Source: Doryteuthis pealeii
Lineage: Eukaryota; Mollusca; Cephalopoda; Myopsida; Loliginidae
Length of the DNA stretch: 64,000 nucleotides
Direction: 5' to 3'
Assembly (NCBI GenBank): GCA_023376005.1
Contig: CM042138.1
Span: 91,929,130 to 91,993,129 of the forward strand
The translations under genes were made by a program, and so were the position numbers. Position 1 is the first letter of the stretch; every line of letters starts with the position of its first letter. The notes under the pieces were generated by a model that was not told the origin of the DNA, made no database searches, and saw only the letters and a program-made list of their open reading frames with translations. Of this stretch, positions 13,419 to 24,725 are shown in pieces.

Positions 13419-13425
13419 ATATATA
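11420..13425. mobile_element. Foldback element with about 0.95-kb inverted arms
   Basis: The left arm 11420-12373 pairs with the right arm 12508-13425 around a loop of about 135 bp. Both outer ends begin with a (GA)n/(TC)n tract followed by AGGAGGAAGATAAATAAAGG or its inverse. The arms also share GGTGTGTTTGAAAAGTGCCG (11845-11864) and its inverse near 12975. They differ by substitutions and by missing blocks, so unlike the giant repeat this looks like a real, older inverted structure. No transposase is seen; the 84-residue frame at 12089 lies in one arm and its partner arm is not open. Confidence 0.8.
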
Positions 13426-13478
13426 TATATATATATATTATATAATATATGTTACATATACATGATTTAACATAAAAT

Positions 13479-13488
13479 NNNNNNNNNN
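13479..13488. other. Assembly gap (10 N)
   Basis: Ten undetermined bases follow the foldback element. The order and orientation of what lies either side therefore depend on scaffolding. Confidence 1.
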
Positions 13489-13820
13489 TGATTCTATCGC
13501 CCTGCCTTGTTATACAGAGACCTAGACACTCCTTGTACCTACTGGGAGATATTTCCAATCCTGTGTGACTTGAGGGGTTTACAAAGAAAAGAGAACTTTT
13601 TCCCTCTAACTCCCCACTCTCACTCCATTCGTTTCATGAATATTTCTCTTATACAATCTAACTTTTAATTGCCACCGGTGATTACACTTGAAAAGAACCG
13701 TACGAAGGGCCCTTGTATTTCATACCCCCCATATTTCATTTTTGTAATAAAACATCGTTTTATTTCTCCATCCCTCATTTTCGTATGATCTCCCAACATA
13801 CATATGATTCCACTACTTGT

Positions 13821-13823
<3 letters not shown>

Positions 13824-13866
<43 letters not shown>

Positions 13867-13950
13867 TATATATATATTATATTATATATATATTATATAT
13901 ATATATATTAAATTCAAAACCACAAAAAAGAAATATGCCCAACGAAAATA

Positions 13951-13994
<44 letters not shown>

Positions 13995-14003
13995 TATATA
14001 ATT
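13824..14003. repeat. (CT)n and (TA)n microsatellites
   Basis: A CT run (13824-13853) joins TA runs, then a 40-bp unique piece and a second TA run (13954-14000). Confidence 0.9.
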
Positions 14004-14229
14004 TATTAAAGGTTAAAATACACTTAAGGGTGGATTGTTACCATCTGTTCAGAGCAGCGTACTAGGTACGTATCATCAAGTCAACACGCCTTTGAAAAGA
14101 CATTACAACGAATTGCTATCAGTTATACATTGTTTTAGTCCCTAGTATATTGTACTCTCTTAATAAATAAATCGCAGCTCTTACATCCATAATCAAGCAC
14201 TCTATTTTTAATTCTCCAATACTGAATAA

Positions 14230-14284
14230 CTGCACACACACACACCACACACACACATACATACACACACACACATGTATATAT
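14230..14284. repeat. (CA)n microsatellite
   Basis: CACA runs interrupted by CATACATACA, ending in TATATA. Confidence 0.9.
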
Positions 14285-14467
14285 ATTCTTTCTATAATTT
14301 TTTCTTCTTCCGTGGAAAACACATTGATATTCTTTTTCATATTTCACTTACAATTTTGTGTAAATGTTTCTCATCTATTCGTCTACGTCATCACATATCT
14401 ATCTGCTTGTTTTTCTCTTACTTCCTTCCCTCTGTCTGTCTGCCTGTCTCTCCTCTGTACATATATT

Positions 14468-14605
14468 TTTTCCTCATTCAACGTGTAATAATACACGTGC
14501 GATAACCTATCATCTTCAGCCGCTAAACCAGAGCTGATAGCACAGTTTTGGTGGGTAACAGTGATGCTGCTACCCCTAGCGCCTCTAGGCAACCTTTTGA
14601 CACCA
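14468..14605. repeat. Family E repeat, copy 1
   Basis: CTCATTCAACGTGTAATA, GATAGCACAGTTTTGGTGGG and TAGGCAACCTTTTGACACCA recur diverged, in the same order and orientation, at 15700-15855. Identity unknown. It is GC-richer than its surroundings, as expected for a young or tRNA-related insert. Confidence 0.6.
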
Positions 14606-15295
14606 TATAAGCAATTTAAAAAGCAAATATAAATAAATAAATAAGTGAATAAATAAATAAATAAAATAAATAACATCCGTTCATCTTCGCAGTTTTAGTT
14701 GAATTTTTTGTTATTTTTCTTAACAACGCGTTAACTTTCACCCGTTGGTGAGATTATTGCGTGTGTATTAACGTTATAAAGTCTCCTTGATGTAACGCAA
14801 ATCACATGAGTAGCACGTTGATAAATTGTGTAAAATATCGCACGTATATCATATCTGCTTAAGATTGACTTCCAATTCCTGTTTGCTTAGAAATTCTTCA
14901 ACACATTGTCGCTCAGCAATGAGGCCCATACTTTCTGGACGGGTTCCTGGCTTTTAACCCCATCATTCGATTTACATTATCCGACAGGGGAATTACGATG
15001 TTCGCCTCAGCGTGCTTATGCAATCGTAAATATCGCGGGCAGTTGAACTTTCTGTCGCATCATACGTTGTAGCCGGCTACTGTCTAAATAGTTTTTCCTT
15101 TCAGTTGGTTATGTATGTGATATATGTGGCCCTGCACGCTACAGGACACCCCAGCAGGCCATTCTTCGTCTTTTGTACAATTCCATAAATATTAAGTTCC
15201 TGTATTTCCAAGATTGTCACTCCACTTCCAGGGAGTATCTAACTTCCTGAGAGTCTTATTGGGCAAAACTTGGCAAATCGTCGGAAATTATATTA

Positions 15296-15470
15296 CAGGG
15301 CGACCCAGAAAAACAGAACCAAATTATTTATTTATTTCCCCCATTAAACTAACCTTAAACCCAACCCCAACCCTAACCCTAAACCCTACTCTAAACCCTA
15401 AATCCCCTAGTTAAAATTAACAGTTTTTATGTGCAAAATTTGTGGTTCTGTTTTTTGCTGGGTTCACATT
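15296..15470 (+). repeat. Family T telomere-like unit
   Basis: CAGGGCGACCCAGAAAAACA, then AACTAACCTTAAACCC, CCCTAA repeats, CCCCTAGTTAAAATTAACAG, ending TTGTGGTTCTGTTTTTTGCT and GGGTTCAC. It is immediately followed by a second unit, so the two form a tandem pair. Confidence 0.85.
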
Positions 15471-15473
15471 GTA

Positions 15474-15650
15474 TACAGGGTGACTCAGAAAAAACAGAAC
15501 CCAAATTATTTATTCATTTCCCATTAAACTAACCCTTAAACCCAAAAACTAACCCTAACTCTAACCCTAAACCCTAACCCTAAACCCTCTAGTTAAAAAT
15601 TTAAAAATTATTACAAAATTTGTGGGTTCTGATTTTTCTGGGTCAATCTA
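15474..15650 (+). repeat. Family T telomere-like unit (second of a tandem pair)
   Basis: Same organisation as the preceding unit: CAGGGTGACTCAGAAAAAAC, CCCTAA-type core, and the right end GTGGGTTCTGATTTTTCTGG. The short link between the units contains GTATACAGGGTGAC, which recurs at the junction of the pair at 52489. Confidence 0.85.
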
Positions 15651-15699
15651 ATTTTCCGACCGATTTTGCAAGTTTAGCCTCTTATTGTTAATATTTTCA

Positions 15700-15855
15700 T
15701 CATACTCAACGTGTAATACAAACACGCGCGTTACACAGTCCTTCAGCAGCCTCTAACCAGTGGTGACAGCCACAGTTTTGTTGGGTAAAAGTGGGTCTGC
15801 CACCGCTAGCGTCACCAAGCAACCTTTTTGGCCACCAGAGAGGGTATTAAAAATA
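15700..15855. repeat. Family E repeat, copy 2
   Basis: Matches 14468-14605: CTCAACGTGTAATACA, ACAGTTTTGTTGGGTAA, CAAGCAACCTTTTTGGCC. The copies are about 1.2 kb apart with the family T pair between them. Confidence 0.6.
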
Positions 15856-15875
15856 ATTATGAAATAGGTGATAGA

Positions 15876-16015
15876 TGAACACACACGCACGCATAGACAC
15901 ACATACACAGACAGACACACGCACTCTCTCTATCACAGACACATACAGAAACACACACACACACACACACCACACACACACATATATATATATAGTATAT
16001 ATATATATAATATAT
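15876..16015. repeat. (CA)n-(TA)n microsatellite
   Basis: Interrupted CACACG/CAGACA runs pass into pure CA and then TA. Confidence 0.9.
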
Positions 16016-16104
16016 AGTTTGATCATTTTTAGTATTGGAGGGAATTGAAAATTAAGTGCTCGATTACGTGTTAAGAGATGTATTTATTTGATTTTATATC
16101 TACA

Positions 16105-16345
16105 ACATTTAAGGTGCAAATTTACCATTGGTTTCAAGCAGCATGTTAGCCACTTTTTCTTCAAGTACAACGCGCCCTGTTAAGAAATGCAGTGATTGTC
16201 AATTCAGTTTATATGTGTGTAAAATACACGCATATATAAAGGATTTGACACTGCATGTTTTAAACAGGCGCGTTGTCTTTGAAGATAGGAAGTGGCTAAC
16301 ATGCGCCTGCTTAGAAACCAATGATAACAACTGCACCTTAAATGT
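16105..16345. repeat. Palindrome, arms about 95 bp
   Basis: AAGGTGCAAATTTACCATTGG ends and CAGCATGTTAGCCACTT are repeated inverted (AAGTGGCTAACATGCG, CCAATGATAACAACTGCACC), flanked on the right by CA/TA microsatellite. I see no hammerhead core. Confidence 0.8.
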
Positions 16346-16357
16346 ATTGTGTTTACA

Positions 16358-16358
16358 C

Positions 16359-16402
<44 letters not shown>

Positions 16403-16414
16403 ATATATATATAT

Positions 16415-16445
<31 letters not shown>

Positions 16446-16446
16446 T
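16358..16446. repeat. (CA)n-(TA)n microsatellite
   Basis: About 40 bp of CA repeat followed by TA repeat. Confidence 0.95.
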
Positions 16447-16552
16447 CCTGGTAGTTAGGATCCTCATGTGTGGTTTAACTAAAATGATGCTGGTAAACCG
16501 TGTAATGAGAGCTCAATGGTGCCAGTGCCAGTGAGTGGACGGACAGAGCGAA

Positions 16553-16708
16553 ATATTCAATAAATGAAGGAGAAAACTTTAAATTTGCTTCATTACCAAT
16601 AATTTATTTCCACTGCATTATTTGCTCATACCTGAAGCAGCTGCAGTAATGCAGTTGAAATAAATTATTTTAATGAAGCAATTTAATTTTTCCTTCATTT
16701 ATTGAGTG

Positions 16709-16715
<7 letters not shown>
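16553..16715. repeat. Palindrome with degenerate hammerhead-like segment
   Basis: TCAATAAATGAAGGA (16558) and its inverse TCCTTCATTTATTGAGTG bound arms of about 70 bp. The centre has CTGAAGCAGCTGCAGTAATG then CAGTTGAAATAAAT: a good stem II (CTGCA/TGCAG) and GAAA, but the core reads CTGAAGC instead of CTGANGA. Relationship to the ribozyme palindromes is possible, not shown. Confidence 0.55.
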
Positions 16716-16747
<32 letters not shown>

Positions 16748-16754
16748 TATATAA
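16712..16754. repeat. (TA)n microsatellite
   Basis: TA repeat with one GTATA interruption. Confidence 0.9.
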
Positions 16755-16849
16755 AGTAATTGGTAAGTTTGCTTGAAGCATTGATTATGATGGGGTTAAG
16801 ATCAATTTACTGGTCCATTCTAATTAGATTAATACATTTTATTTACAAC

Positions 16850-17190
16850 TTGAAAAAAAAGAAAAAATTAGAGAAAAAAAAAAAGAAAAAAATTTCAAAA
16901 AAGAAAGAAAAGAAAGCTAAGTATATGAAGTTTTCTATTGTGACGGTTTTTATTTTGAATTTCAACATGGCTACTTTGTTGCAATTTTTCACCGGAAGAT
17001 AAACATACCAATATTGGATACATATACAAGCAGCGGTTCAAACATTCGTTCTCAACAGATATTCAAGAAAAAATAAGAAATTACAGTTATTCGCCCATTT
17101 CATTCATAACATAAGAAAAAAAGAAAGGTGGAGAAAGAAAAAGAAAAGAAGAGAAAAAAAATAAGAAAAAAATTATAACAACACAAAAAA
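16850..17190. repeat. A/G-rich low-complexity clusters
   Basis: Two clusters (16850-16922 and 17115-17190) consist almost only of A and G, AAAAGAAAAA-like. The 80-residue open frame here is the lysine-rich translation of this tract. Confidence 0.7.
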
Positions 17191-17269
17191 ACTGTTACGT
17201 TGTAATATTCACAGCACTAAAACGATATATGTACCGTAGTCCTTTTCTTTCTTGGTACTAAAACTATAC

Positions 17270-17760
17270 CGCTAAGGCGGCGGCTGCAGTGTTTATCTAT
17301 GTAGCGGGCCTTCGTCCTGACGTCCCTCCAAATTCACCGTGCTAAAATGGTGCGATGAGAAGAGTTAATAACACGAGAAACATGTCGCAAATACCAAGCC
17401 TTATTTATCGTGCTCGTATAGTGCGGCTCGCGTACAGAGAGGAGGAAAGGCAGAGAGAAAGAGAGAGAGAACCACTACTGAGGATTACTTGTGCTTCTCA
17501 TTGAGGGACGCGCAAAGGTCCAGGTCCGGTGCCTACGACCGGCCGCAGGCAAAAAAAAGCACGATCCTTCTTTTTTTGTTCCAGCGTCACCACAGTGAGT
17601 TCCGGTCACACCGACTTCCGCGTTGCGCGTCAACCACCGCTGACCTTCCGCTTGCCACGCAATTCTTTGTTCGGGGGTCACGCTACGGTCAAAAACATCG
17701 TTCATCTGCGTGTTTGGGTTATCGCACTATTTTTCCTTAAGACTTCACTATTTCTTCCCT
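17270..17760. other. GC-rich island of unknown identity
   Basis: Base composition changes abruptly to GC-rich, with many CpG-containing words (GGCGGCGGCTGC, GACCGGCCGCAGG, CTTCCGCGTTGCGCGTC). Overlapping open frames exist on both strands (17475-17705 minus; 17489-17740 and 17529-17774 plus) but none is recognised and there is no clear splice context. It could be a young mobile insert such as an LTR, or a promoter/first-exon region. Confidence 0.4.
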
Positions 17761-18034
17761 CCTCCTTCCATTAGTATGAGTCCTGCTCACGAAAAGTCAG
17801 AAATATACATTCCTTAGCAACAAAAGCAGTAAGACCACCGTAACAGATTATCTGATATTTCATGCTCTGAAGGGATAAGAAGGTTTATACTTTGAAATCG
17901 ATAAGTAAGAAAATAACATCTTTTTGTTATTTATTTTTATAATACGCAATTGTAATTTGCCTTCAAATCATATATATACTATATTATGAATGATATATAT
18001 GATTATATAGGTGTAAAATGTTTGACAAGAAAAA

Positions 18035-18190
18035 TCTGTTAGTAGGAATCTTCTTCGGGGGCTTTAATTTAACTTTTCTCTTAGTTCAACAAAAGCCTGA
18101 AGAAGATCTACTAAACATGATTGCAAACACTGTAGCATTGGCCTGCAATAAATATTCACTCATTTGTAGTGAACATACTGTTTTTTTTTA
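18035..18190 (+). mobile_element. Degenerate copy of the CTGAAGA palindromic element
   Basis: AAAGCCTGAAGAAGATCTAC and AAACACTGTAGCATTGGCCTG parallel the element at 10450-10745, and the upstream AATCTTCTTCGGGGGCTTTA is a decayed inverse arm. GAAA is changed to CAAA, so the hammerhead core is lost. It ends at TTTTTCACTATATTATACA. Confidence 0.55.
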
Positions 18191-18629
18191 ATTTTTCACT
18201 ATATTATACAGCACAACCGTGTATTATAGTATATAGTGGGCAACATATGTGCTTATTGAAGTCGAACCTACATTTTTTTTTAAAGTTAATTCATTAATAA
18301 TTATAGGCGGGATTTAACTACTTAAAATGTAGGCTAACAAATCGAGAGTAAATAGTCAAAAGTCGCTGTAGTGTACATTCAGGCCTATTAGGCCTCATCA
18401 GCAGAGCTATAGATACGGAGATCGCCTCGTGTTGTGATTTGAAACCGTCTGGTTCTGGGTCGAAGCAAAGCGTCTTACCCCGTACAACCAACGCGACCTC
18501 GCAGTTTGGAATTATACTTTCAAAAAAAAATTAGGTTGATTCAATTAAGCACATGATTCTGCCAAATATTTGTCGCTGAAAATAGCCATATTTGTTTATA
18601 TATACTATATTAGTAATACTATATGTAGT

Positions 18630-18635
<6 letters not shown>

Positions 18636-18672
<37 letters not shown>
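18636..18672. repeat. (TA)n microsatellite
   Basis: Pure TA repeat of about 37 bp. Confidence 0.9.
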
Positions 18673-18674
<2 letters not shown>

Positions 18675-18699
18675 TAGGAGTGTAAAGAAAAATATATAA

Positions 18700-20685
18700 T
18701 ATCGGTAACAATTGATGTGTGTTGACGTCTGTATTTAAAAAAATTCAGCTTTAAAAGGAAAATGCCATAGCTACCGACTGCTTTCAGTTGCCATGCGATC
18801 TTGTGAAAAAGAGATATTATCTCGAAAATAGTCAAGGAATTAAATACAGGTCACACAACCAACTCATTGTTTACCGGTATTATAAGTTTTTTTCATTTAC
18901 ATTCCTTCTGCATTGTTAGGATAGGGCTTCTAGAGATGCAAACTCATACCGAATATATCAGCAGCGGTGCCTTCAGAGGAAATTATATAAACTATCTTAT
19001 AATAGTTATTAGTATTTGTATATATTCAGAATCTTTTTTCTTCTTTCAGTGTATAATTGAGATATTTTTCTTTTGCATTTATTCTAGCTTAAGCGAAAAA
19101 ACTCCTTTTCTTTTCTTTTAATTAAACGGGCTTTCGGGCTGCTGGATTAAGGTTGTCTAAAAACAAAATAGTTTCGTCCATACAGCATTTCGCTAATGAG
19201 CTTATTCAGTGGGGAAAATTGAGTGTCGTTTACTTCATGTACCTCAACAGAGATTGAACATCGTTGATTGGACTTGAAGAAACATCAGTTACGCATTCAT
19301 TGTCCTGTCTGTAGTAAACTAGTCTCAAATTGTACGTTAAACGCCTCAACATGTTCGGAATGGAAGATGAGTATGATTAGTAAAGTAAGTAGTTTTATTA
19401 CTTATTCTCATCTTCGTAATACATGGAGAGGGTTCAGATTCTGCTGGGGCTGGACTGCATGCTATCAGTTGGGTGACAATACATTGACGAGTTTCGAGTC
19501 TAGAACCAACTTACGGGTGTTGCTCGGGTTACTAATTATCTCCCTTGTGCTCATTTAATACGTTTTTAAGTAATAATATAAGCCACTTCTTTTTCTCGAG
19601 AGAATTTTATTTTTCCTATTAGCCAAGAATAGCCCGGAGCGGGACATGTTTCGTCAGTCAGCGCATTGTCCCAAAACTTCGAACTTCTCAATCTGGTTAC
19701 CTTCCCCCTCCCACTTTGTCACCTGACATATTCTCGGCCAATAAAAAATGCAAAGCGTGGCATTCATGTGCATTCACCTTAAAAAATTTCATGCTGACCT
19801 AATGACGGTTTCCGTTCTCTCTCTATCTCTGTTCTATTTCATTACAAAATCACGATATGTTGACTTCAAAATTGTTATTCTTCAGTTGATACAACAAAAT
19901 CTACAGAAGCACCTGTGTACTGCAATTAAATATCAAAATCTATACTTACACTGCGTTCATAATGAGTTGTTACAGTTGTATACTATAATTATAGTACACA
20001 AAATATAATAATCATGATGGCGAGAGAGATAGCAGATATTAGTTCTCTGCTCATAATCAGCGTTGCACACCTCCCCATGAGATTCTGGATTTTAATGTAA
20101 TGAAATATATCAGATTAGAAAAATGACTAAAGAATCATTAAATTAGGACGCATATTAAAGGATTATACTTGTTTTAACTAATATTTTAATTAGTTCTATG
20201 TAAATTAGGATTAAGTGAAAATGAAAAGAGACGAAAGACAAGTTGCAATTTTTAAACTAGACTTTATTCCTGGTGGGTTCACAACTATTTCTTCGGAGAG
20301 CGGACTTTTTCTACGTGAACTAGTCAGTAGGCTGGTGGCATCCAGCGACGTTCCACGTCTAAAAAGAAAGAGATTGCCTTGTTTTGGCTGCGCTTGGAAG
20401 TGGCTTTTTTCTCTTGCGCCTATCCAGAGGCTTCTTTTGTCTGAAGCTTCCAGCTTTGTCGATAGATTTTGTTGTCTTTTTATCTTTTTTTAGTCTGTAA
20501 TTTGATCGTTAATTTAATTGTGGCTTGTATTTTATTTTATTTGCGTTATTTTTGTTTTAACCTCCGAAGGGTATAATCTGGGTGTTGTAAAGGTTAGTTA
20601 AAATGACTAGTTTCATAGATGGTGGCTCATACCTCGAGCCTTGTGCGCGAACAAACTTAAAGTAATAATATAAAAAGTAGATATC
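18700..20685. other. Unique-looking sequence without a recognisable gene
   Basis: Several short open frames (for example 19268-19558 and 20215-20493 plus) show no domain I recognise and no matching exon structure. No repeat family described here occurs in it. It is the least repetitive part of the spacer. Confidence 0.45.
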
Positions 20686-20689
20686 GGAC

Positions 20690-21605
20690 CTGCATATTGA
20701 ACCTACGAGCGATTTTGCATCTTAACCGTTGCCCTTCACACCGCCTACATTTTATGTCGGCATTAAAGAATGGATCCTACATCTATATAAGGATTTCCAA
20801 AATTCCGGGCCAACTGGGCTTTAAGAATACACCACTGCATCTCTGCAGAGGTTGCCTACTAGACAGAATCCCCGAAGGCATGGAGGCTCATAACCATTGC
20901 CTGGATTGCCGATCCGTGATGCTTACGGTGGAAGTTCTGCTGCTGGTTGAGCAGATCCATTATAGACACTACTTTGGCCCTTATTTAGTAGACCGGTCGG
21001 TCGCCTTACAGAGACAACTTATCCCGGATTAATCCGGACTGTCGTGCGACGTCGATAGCCGCTGCTAGGCCTATGTATTCCGCCTGACCCCCAAAGTAGC
21101 AACTATCGGCCACTCGTGAACAGCCCACTCCTAGGTGAATCCAGGCATACCACTACTACACAGTCCCCATTCTATTCAGCGAATATATGTGCGATAGGCA
21201 TTGGCCGGTGGGGCTGCCAGATTGGTGTCTCCATAACCAAAACCTACGCTGGCCATGGGTTGGTTGGACTGTTTCATCTCGGGCACTGCCCATCTGATGG
21301 TGAGTGCATACGTTGTCCTGACACTTGTTCGTTGCGAGCTCGTGTGAATCTGAGCGTGCCAACTTACCTGATCTATCATACGTCCCACGCGTTGCTCACG
21401 TCTGCATCCAGGCAGAGGGGCTCGTCCGATTACATTGCATTGTGATTCGCTATGATGCTTATCACTCTTCCTATATGGGTTAAATAGAAAACGATGTGTC
21501 TGAAAATCATGAGTTTAAAAAATTTGAGTTTAAAAACCTTGAATTATCCATCACAAATGCAATGAGAGAACAAAACATCTTTGCATAAAAGTAATCGCGC
21601 CCAAG
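20690..21605 (-). mobile_element. Diverged long family B element
   Basis: It matches the other long family B copies in collinear blocks: GAATACACCACTGCATCTCT with GCAGAGG; GATGCTTACGGTGGAAG; GAGCAGATCCATTATAGACA; CTACTTTGGCCCTTAT; CCATCTGATGGTGAG; TATGGGTTAAATAGAAAA; and near the end ACAAAACATCTTTGCATAAA. Divergence is much higher than among the copies at 31290, 36590 and 45120, so it is an old insertion. The open frames at 20697-21032 and 21116-21445 lie inside it. Confidence 0.6.
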
Positions 21606-22248
21606 AACGATAGACATGCGTAAAGTCAACGAACATCGCAAGCCAACCCAGCATTTCAAAAAGAAAGTACACCCAGCTGAAAATATAAAGATTCAATTGA
21701 TAATAAAGAAGGGCGGATTGAAACACAACAACTAGTAAATAGTGATAAGCACGTAAACAGTATAACTGGGGCATGCACGAGAGTTTAATCTTAATGACTA
21801 TCACGAATTGTGCATCCTGGCCTAGTGTCGAACACTTTGTTCAGTGTTAATTCATTTGCATTTGTGGCCAAACAATATGGTTGTTTCTTATGTCACTTTC
21901 CCAGATAAGAAAGTCGTTTATCAGCGCTAATGGGCAAAATAACGCGGAAGAAGATTTTACACTCGGATAGAAGAATGATCCTTGTTTCACTTGCAAGCCC
22001 GATTAACACCAGCAACAAAGCGGATTTGGTTTTATGGACTTTTGAAAAATGTCAGAAATAATTTTAAAACCGTTCGTCATCTCTCCTGGATACATACATG
22101 TGTATGTACATAGATACATATATACACACATACCTATGTACATATATATATAATATATATAATATATATATATGTACATGTATATACATACAATTACATA
22201 GATATATAGATAGATACATATATATACGCACAGTTACACACAGAGACG

Positions 22249-22313
<65 letters not shown>

Positions 22314-22429
22314 CTGGGGTGTCCATAGAATCCGCGTACTTTAAAGACTGTAAAGTTTAAATTGCATTCGGACTTTATGGAAACTATATATATATATATA
22401 ATATATAATATATTATATATATATAATAT

Positions 22430-22570
22430 ATGAGGTAAGGAAAAAGGAAAAGTGTACAGAAATGATAACTCAAACAAGTAGATGTAGGAAAGGAACGAAA
22501 TATATCTCATCTACATCTACTTGTTTGAGTTATTAGTTTTTGTCCACTTTTCCTTTTCCTTACCTCATAC
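22430..22570. repeat. Hairpin repeat (mirror of 10862-11008)
   Basis: Inverted AACTCAAACAAGTAGATGTA blocks around a 15-bp loop, flanked by GAGGTAAGGAAAAAGG and its inverse. Confidence 0.85.
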
Positions 22571-22684
22571 TGTCGGATTACTCCAACTCTCCTATTTCAT
22601 TATATATATATATATATATAATATAATATATATATATATATATATATAATATTGTGTGTTGTGTGTGTGTGTGTGTGTGTGAAG

Positions 22685-22989
22685 AGAAATGGAAGTGAAT
22701 CCGACGGTATGTAGTATAGTGAGAAATTTGAAAAACAAAAAAACTTTAATAAAATGAGTGGTAAGTTTATTAGCCGACGCTGCAGTGTTTCAATCTGTTA
22801 AGTAGATCTTCTTCAGGGCTATGATAGTTCATTCTTCCTCATTATTCTGTGATAATCTTTTTTTTACTCTTCCTTATATCAACAAAAGCCCTGAAAAAAG
22901 ATCTACTTAACACATTGAAACACTGCAGCGTCGCTAATAATCTTACCACTCATTTTATTTAAACCTGTCTCTTTCAAATTCTCACTATA

Positions 22990-22990
<1 letters not shown>
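22685..22990. mobile_element. Palindromic element with hammerhead-like core (mirror)
   Basis: Mirror of 10450-10745, with GGAAGTGAATCCGACGGTAT at its left end. In this copy one arm reads GCAGCGTCGCTAATAA, lacking one G present in the other arms, so GCTA after the GTC triplet could pair with TAGC. Which reading is correct depends on the same indel noise that separates the two giant arms. Confidence 0.6.

Positions 22991-23075
<85 letters not shown>
22990..23075. repeat. (CA)n-(TA)n microsatellite
   Basis: Mirror of the tract at 10360-10455; length differs. Confidence 0.9.
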
Positions 23076-23076
<1 letters not shown>

Positions 23077-23524
23077 CTTGTCAGATCATGTTTAGCCTAT
23101 AAGGTTTTTTTTTTAAGAAGTAAATCGATTGCAAAACGAGTTTGAAAAACCCCAACATACATGAATATTATTTCCATAAATCCAACACACTGTACTTTAA
23201 TCGTGATGCTATACTTTTCACTTTTCTTGAAAAATTCGAATCGTTTTGGTTCATACATACAGCTGTTTGTTTTCTCCTTTGCTCTGAAATGATTGTTGTT
23301 TTGTTGAGAAAATAATAATTGGAAAAACTAAAAGGTGATTTCATCACACAATACCATTTTACAGGATTGCCAGACATAAAGGCGAATTTGTAAACTAAAA
23401 AAATATCATTATTATTGCAATATGATAGACACTGCATATTAGAGGCGTTCGTTATATAAATGGTATCTAGGAAATGGACACAGCGACACGAGTTCAAAAC
23501 GAGGTTGTTTGCATTTCATATCGC

Positions 23525-23692
23525 GCTAAACAGGAAAAACAGAACCCACAAATTTTGTAATAAAACTGTAAATTTCAACTAGGGGCTTTAGGGTTAGGTT
23601 GGGGTTAGCTTAGGTGTTAGGGTTGGGGTTGGGTTTAAGGTTAGTTTAATGGGAAAAAAATAAATAATTGGTTCTGTTTTTCGGTCAGTCTA
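23525..23692 (-). repeat. Family T telomere-like unit (mirror)
   Basis: Minus-strand copy of the unit at 9753-9918, with AGGGTTAGG/GGGTTGGGG repeats in the plus-strand reading. Confidence 0.8.
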
Positions 23693-23879
23693 ATTTTGAC
23701 ACCATTGTGCCAAGTTCAGCCAGAATCATTTGGTTGTTCCTCGGTTCCCTTAGTGTTGGGTAGAATCCTTTGGTTGAGTAGAGTCCTTGGTTGCAGATCC
23801 GTTTGTCAGTGTCGAACACGTGCAAATATACCGGTACGTTCGGAAATATATGAATTTAACTATTTTCCCTTTCAGCTAT

Positions 23880-24030
23880 GGGTAAAAGATAATGGCAGAT
23901 CGGTGACTTTAACATTGATATGATAACCGGTTAAGGAGAAGGTAAACGCTAAATTCAAATTTGTTTAATCCCGCTTAAAAATTGACCATGTTTTGTATCT
24001 TGCTAGTGTGGAAGGGTTGGGTAAATATTC
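23880..24030 (+). mobile_element. SINE 3' half (mirror)
   Basis: Plus-strand copy of 9430-9575. Confidence 0.65.
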
Positions 24031-24274
24031 TATGAAGAATAGAGTTGCGAATGGAGCCCACTGAATTAACTTTATTACAAACAAGTTCTAGATACATTGG
24101 GGTTTATCCGAACCAGGAAAGATACGCTCTACTAATCTCAATAATATAAGCTCCTCTGTGAAGGATTCGGTTTCAGATGAAACACAATTATTTCAAAAAA
24201 GTAATAGAAGCTTTGTCAATGCCAGAAAAAAGTATCGGAAAATAGTTTTGTTGGAGTATTGTTGTATATATATA

Positions 24275-24575
24275 TATATTTACCAAACCCTCCGTACAAG
24301 CAGGATGTGACACAAGGTCAATTTCTTAAGCGGAGTTTAACTGGTTTGAATTCAGAGTTTTCCTTCTCCTAGACCGGTTGCCTAACCAAAGTTAAAGAAC
24401 ACAATCTGCCCTACTGTTTGTCCATAATTGGAGGGAGATTATGGTTCATACCTTTCCCAAGGGTATTGCGCTAAGTGAAATGCAATTACCACGTCCAGGA
24501 TTTGAACTCGGGCGACGAATCTATTCCCATGACTTTAACCATTGCACAACGCACTTCCATCATTGATTTGTTGTA
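24275..24575 (-). mobile_element. tRNA-derived SINE (mirror)
   Basis: Minus-strand copy of 8893-9172, with B box GGATTTGAACTC at about 24499-24510 in the plus reading and head ending AACCATTGCACAACGCAC. Confidence 0.85.
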
Positions 24576-24579
24576 TATA

Positions 24580-24725
24580 AGGTGTGCTACAATGCACCAC
24601 TTAAATTTATAGACTGGCGAGGTCACATGGTTTATCCTCGCCAATCAACAGCCATAATGCGTGGCTGGTTGACTACTTAATCATTGTATTCCGACGGACA
24701 TGAGTTCGATCCTGGCAAGCTAGAC
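24580..24725 (+). mobile_element. Copia LTR-like fragment (mirror)
   Basis: GTATATAAGGTGTGCTACAA followed by CCACTTAAATTTATAGACTG. A TATATAAG box is visible, as expected in an LTR promoter. Confidence 0.45.

Noticed and set aside
15360..15600. True telomere or chromosome-fusion site
   Set aside because: CCCTAA repeats are few and degenerate and always sit inside the same dispersed unit, including copies with almost no repeats.
16760..17002. 80-residue Lys-rich frame
   Set aside because: It is the translation of an A/G low-complexity tract.
20697..21445. Frames of 109-111 residues in a GC-rich segment
   Set aside because: The segment aligns in blocks with family B copies, so the frames are by-products of a non-coding repeat.
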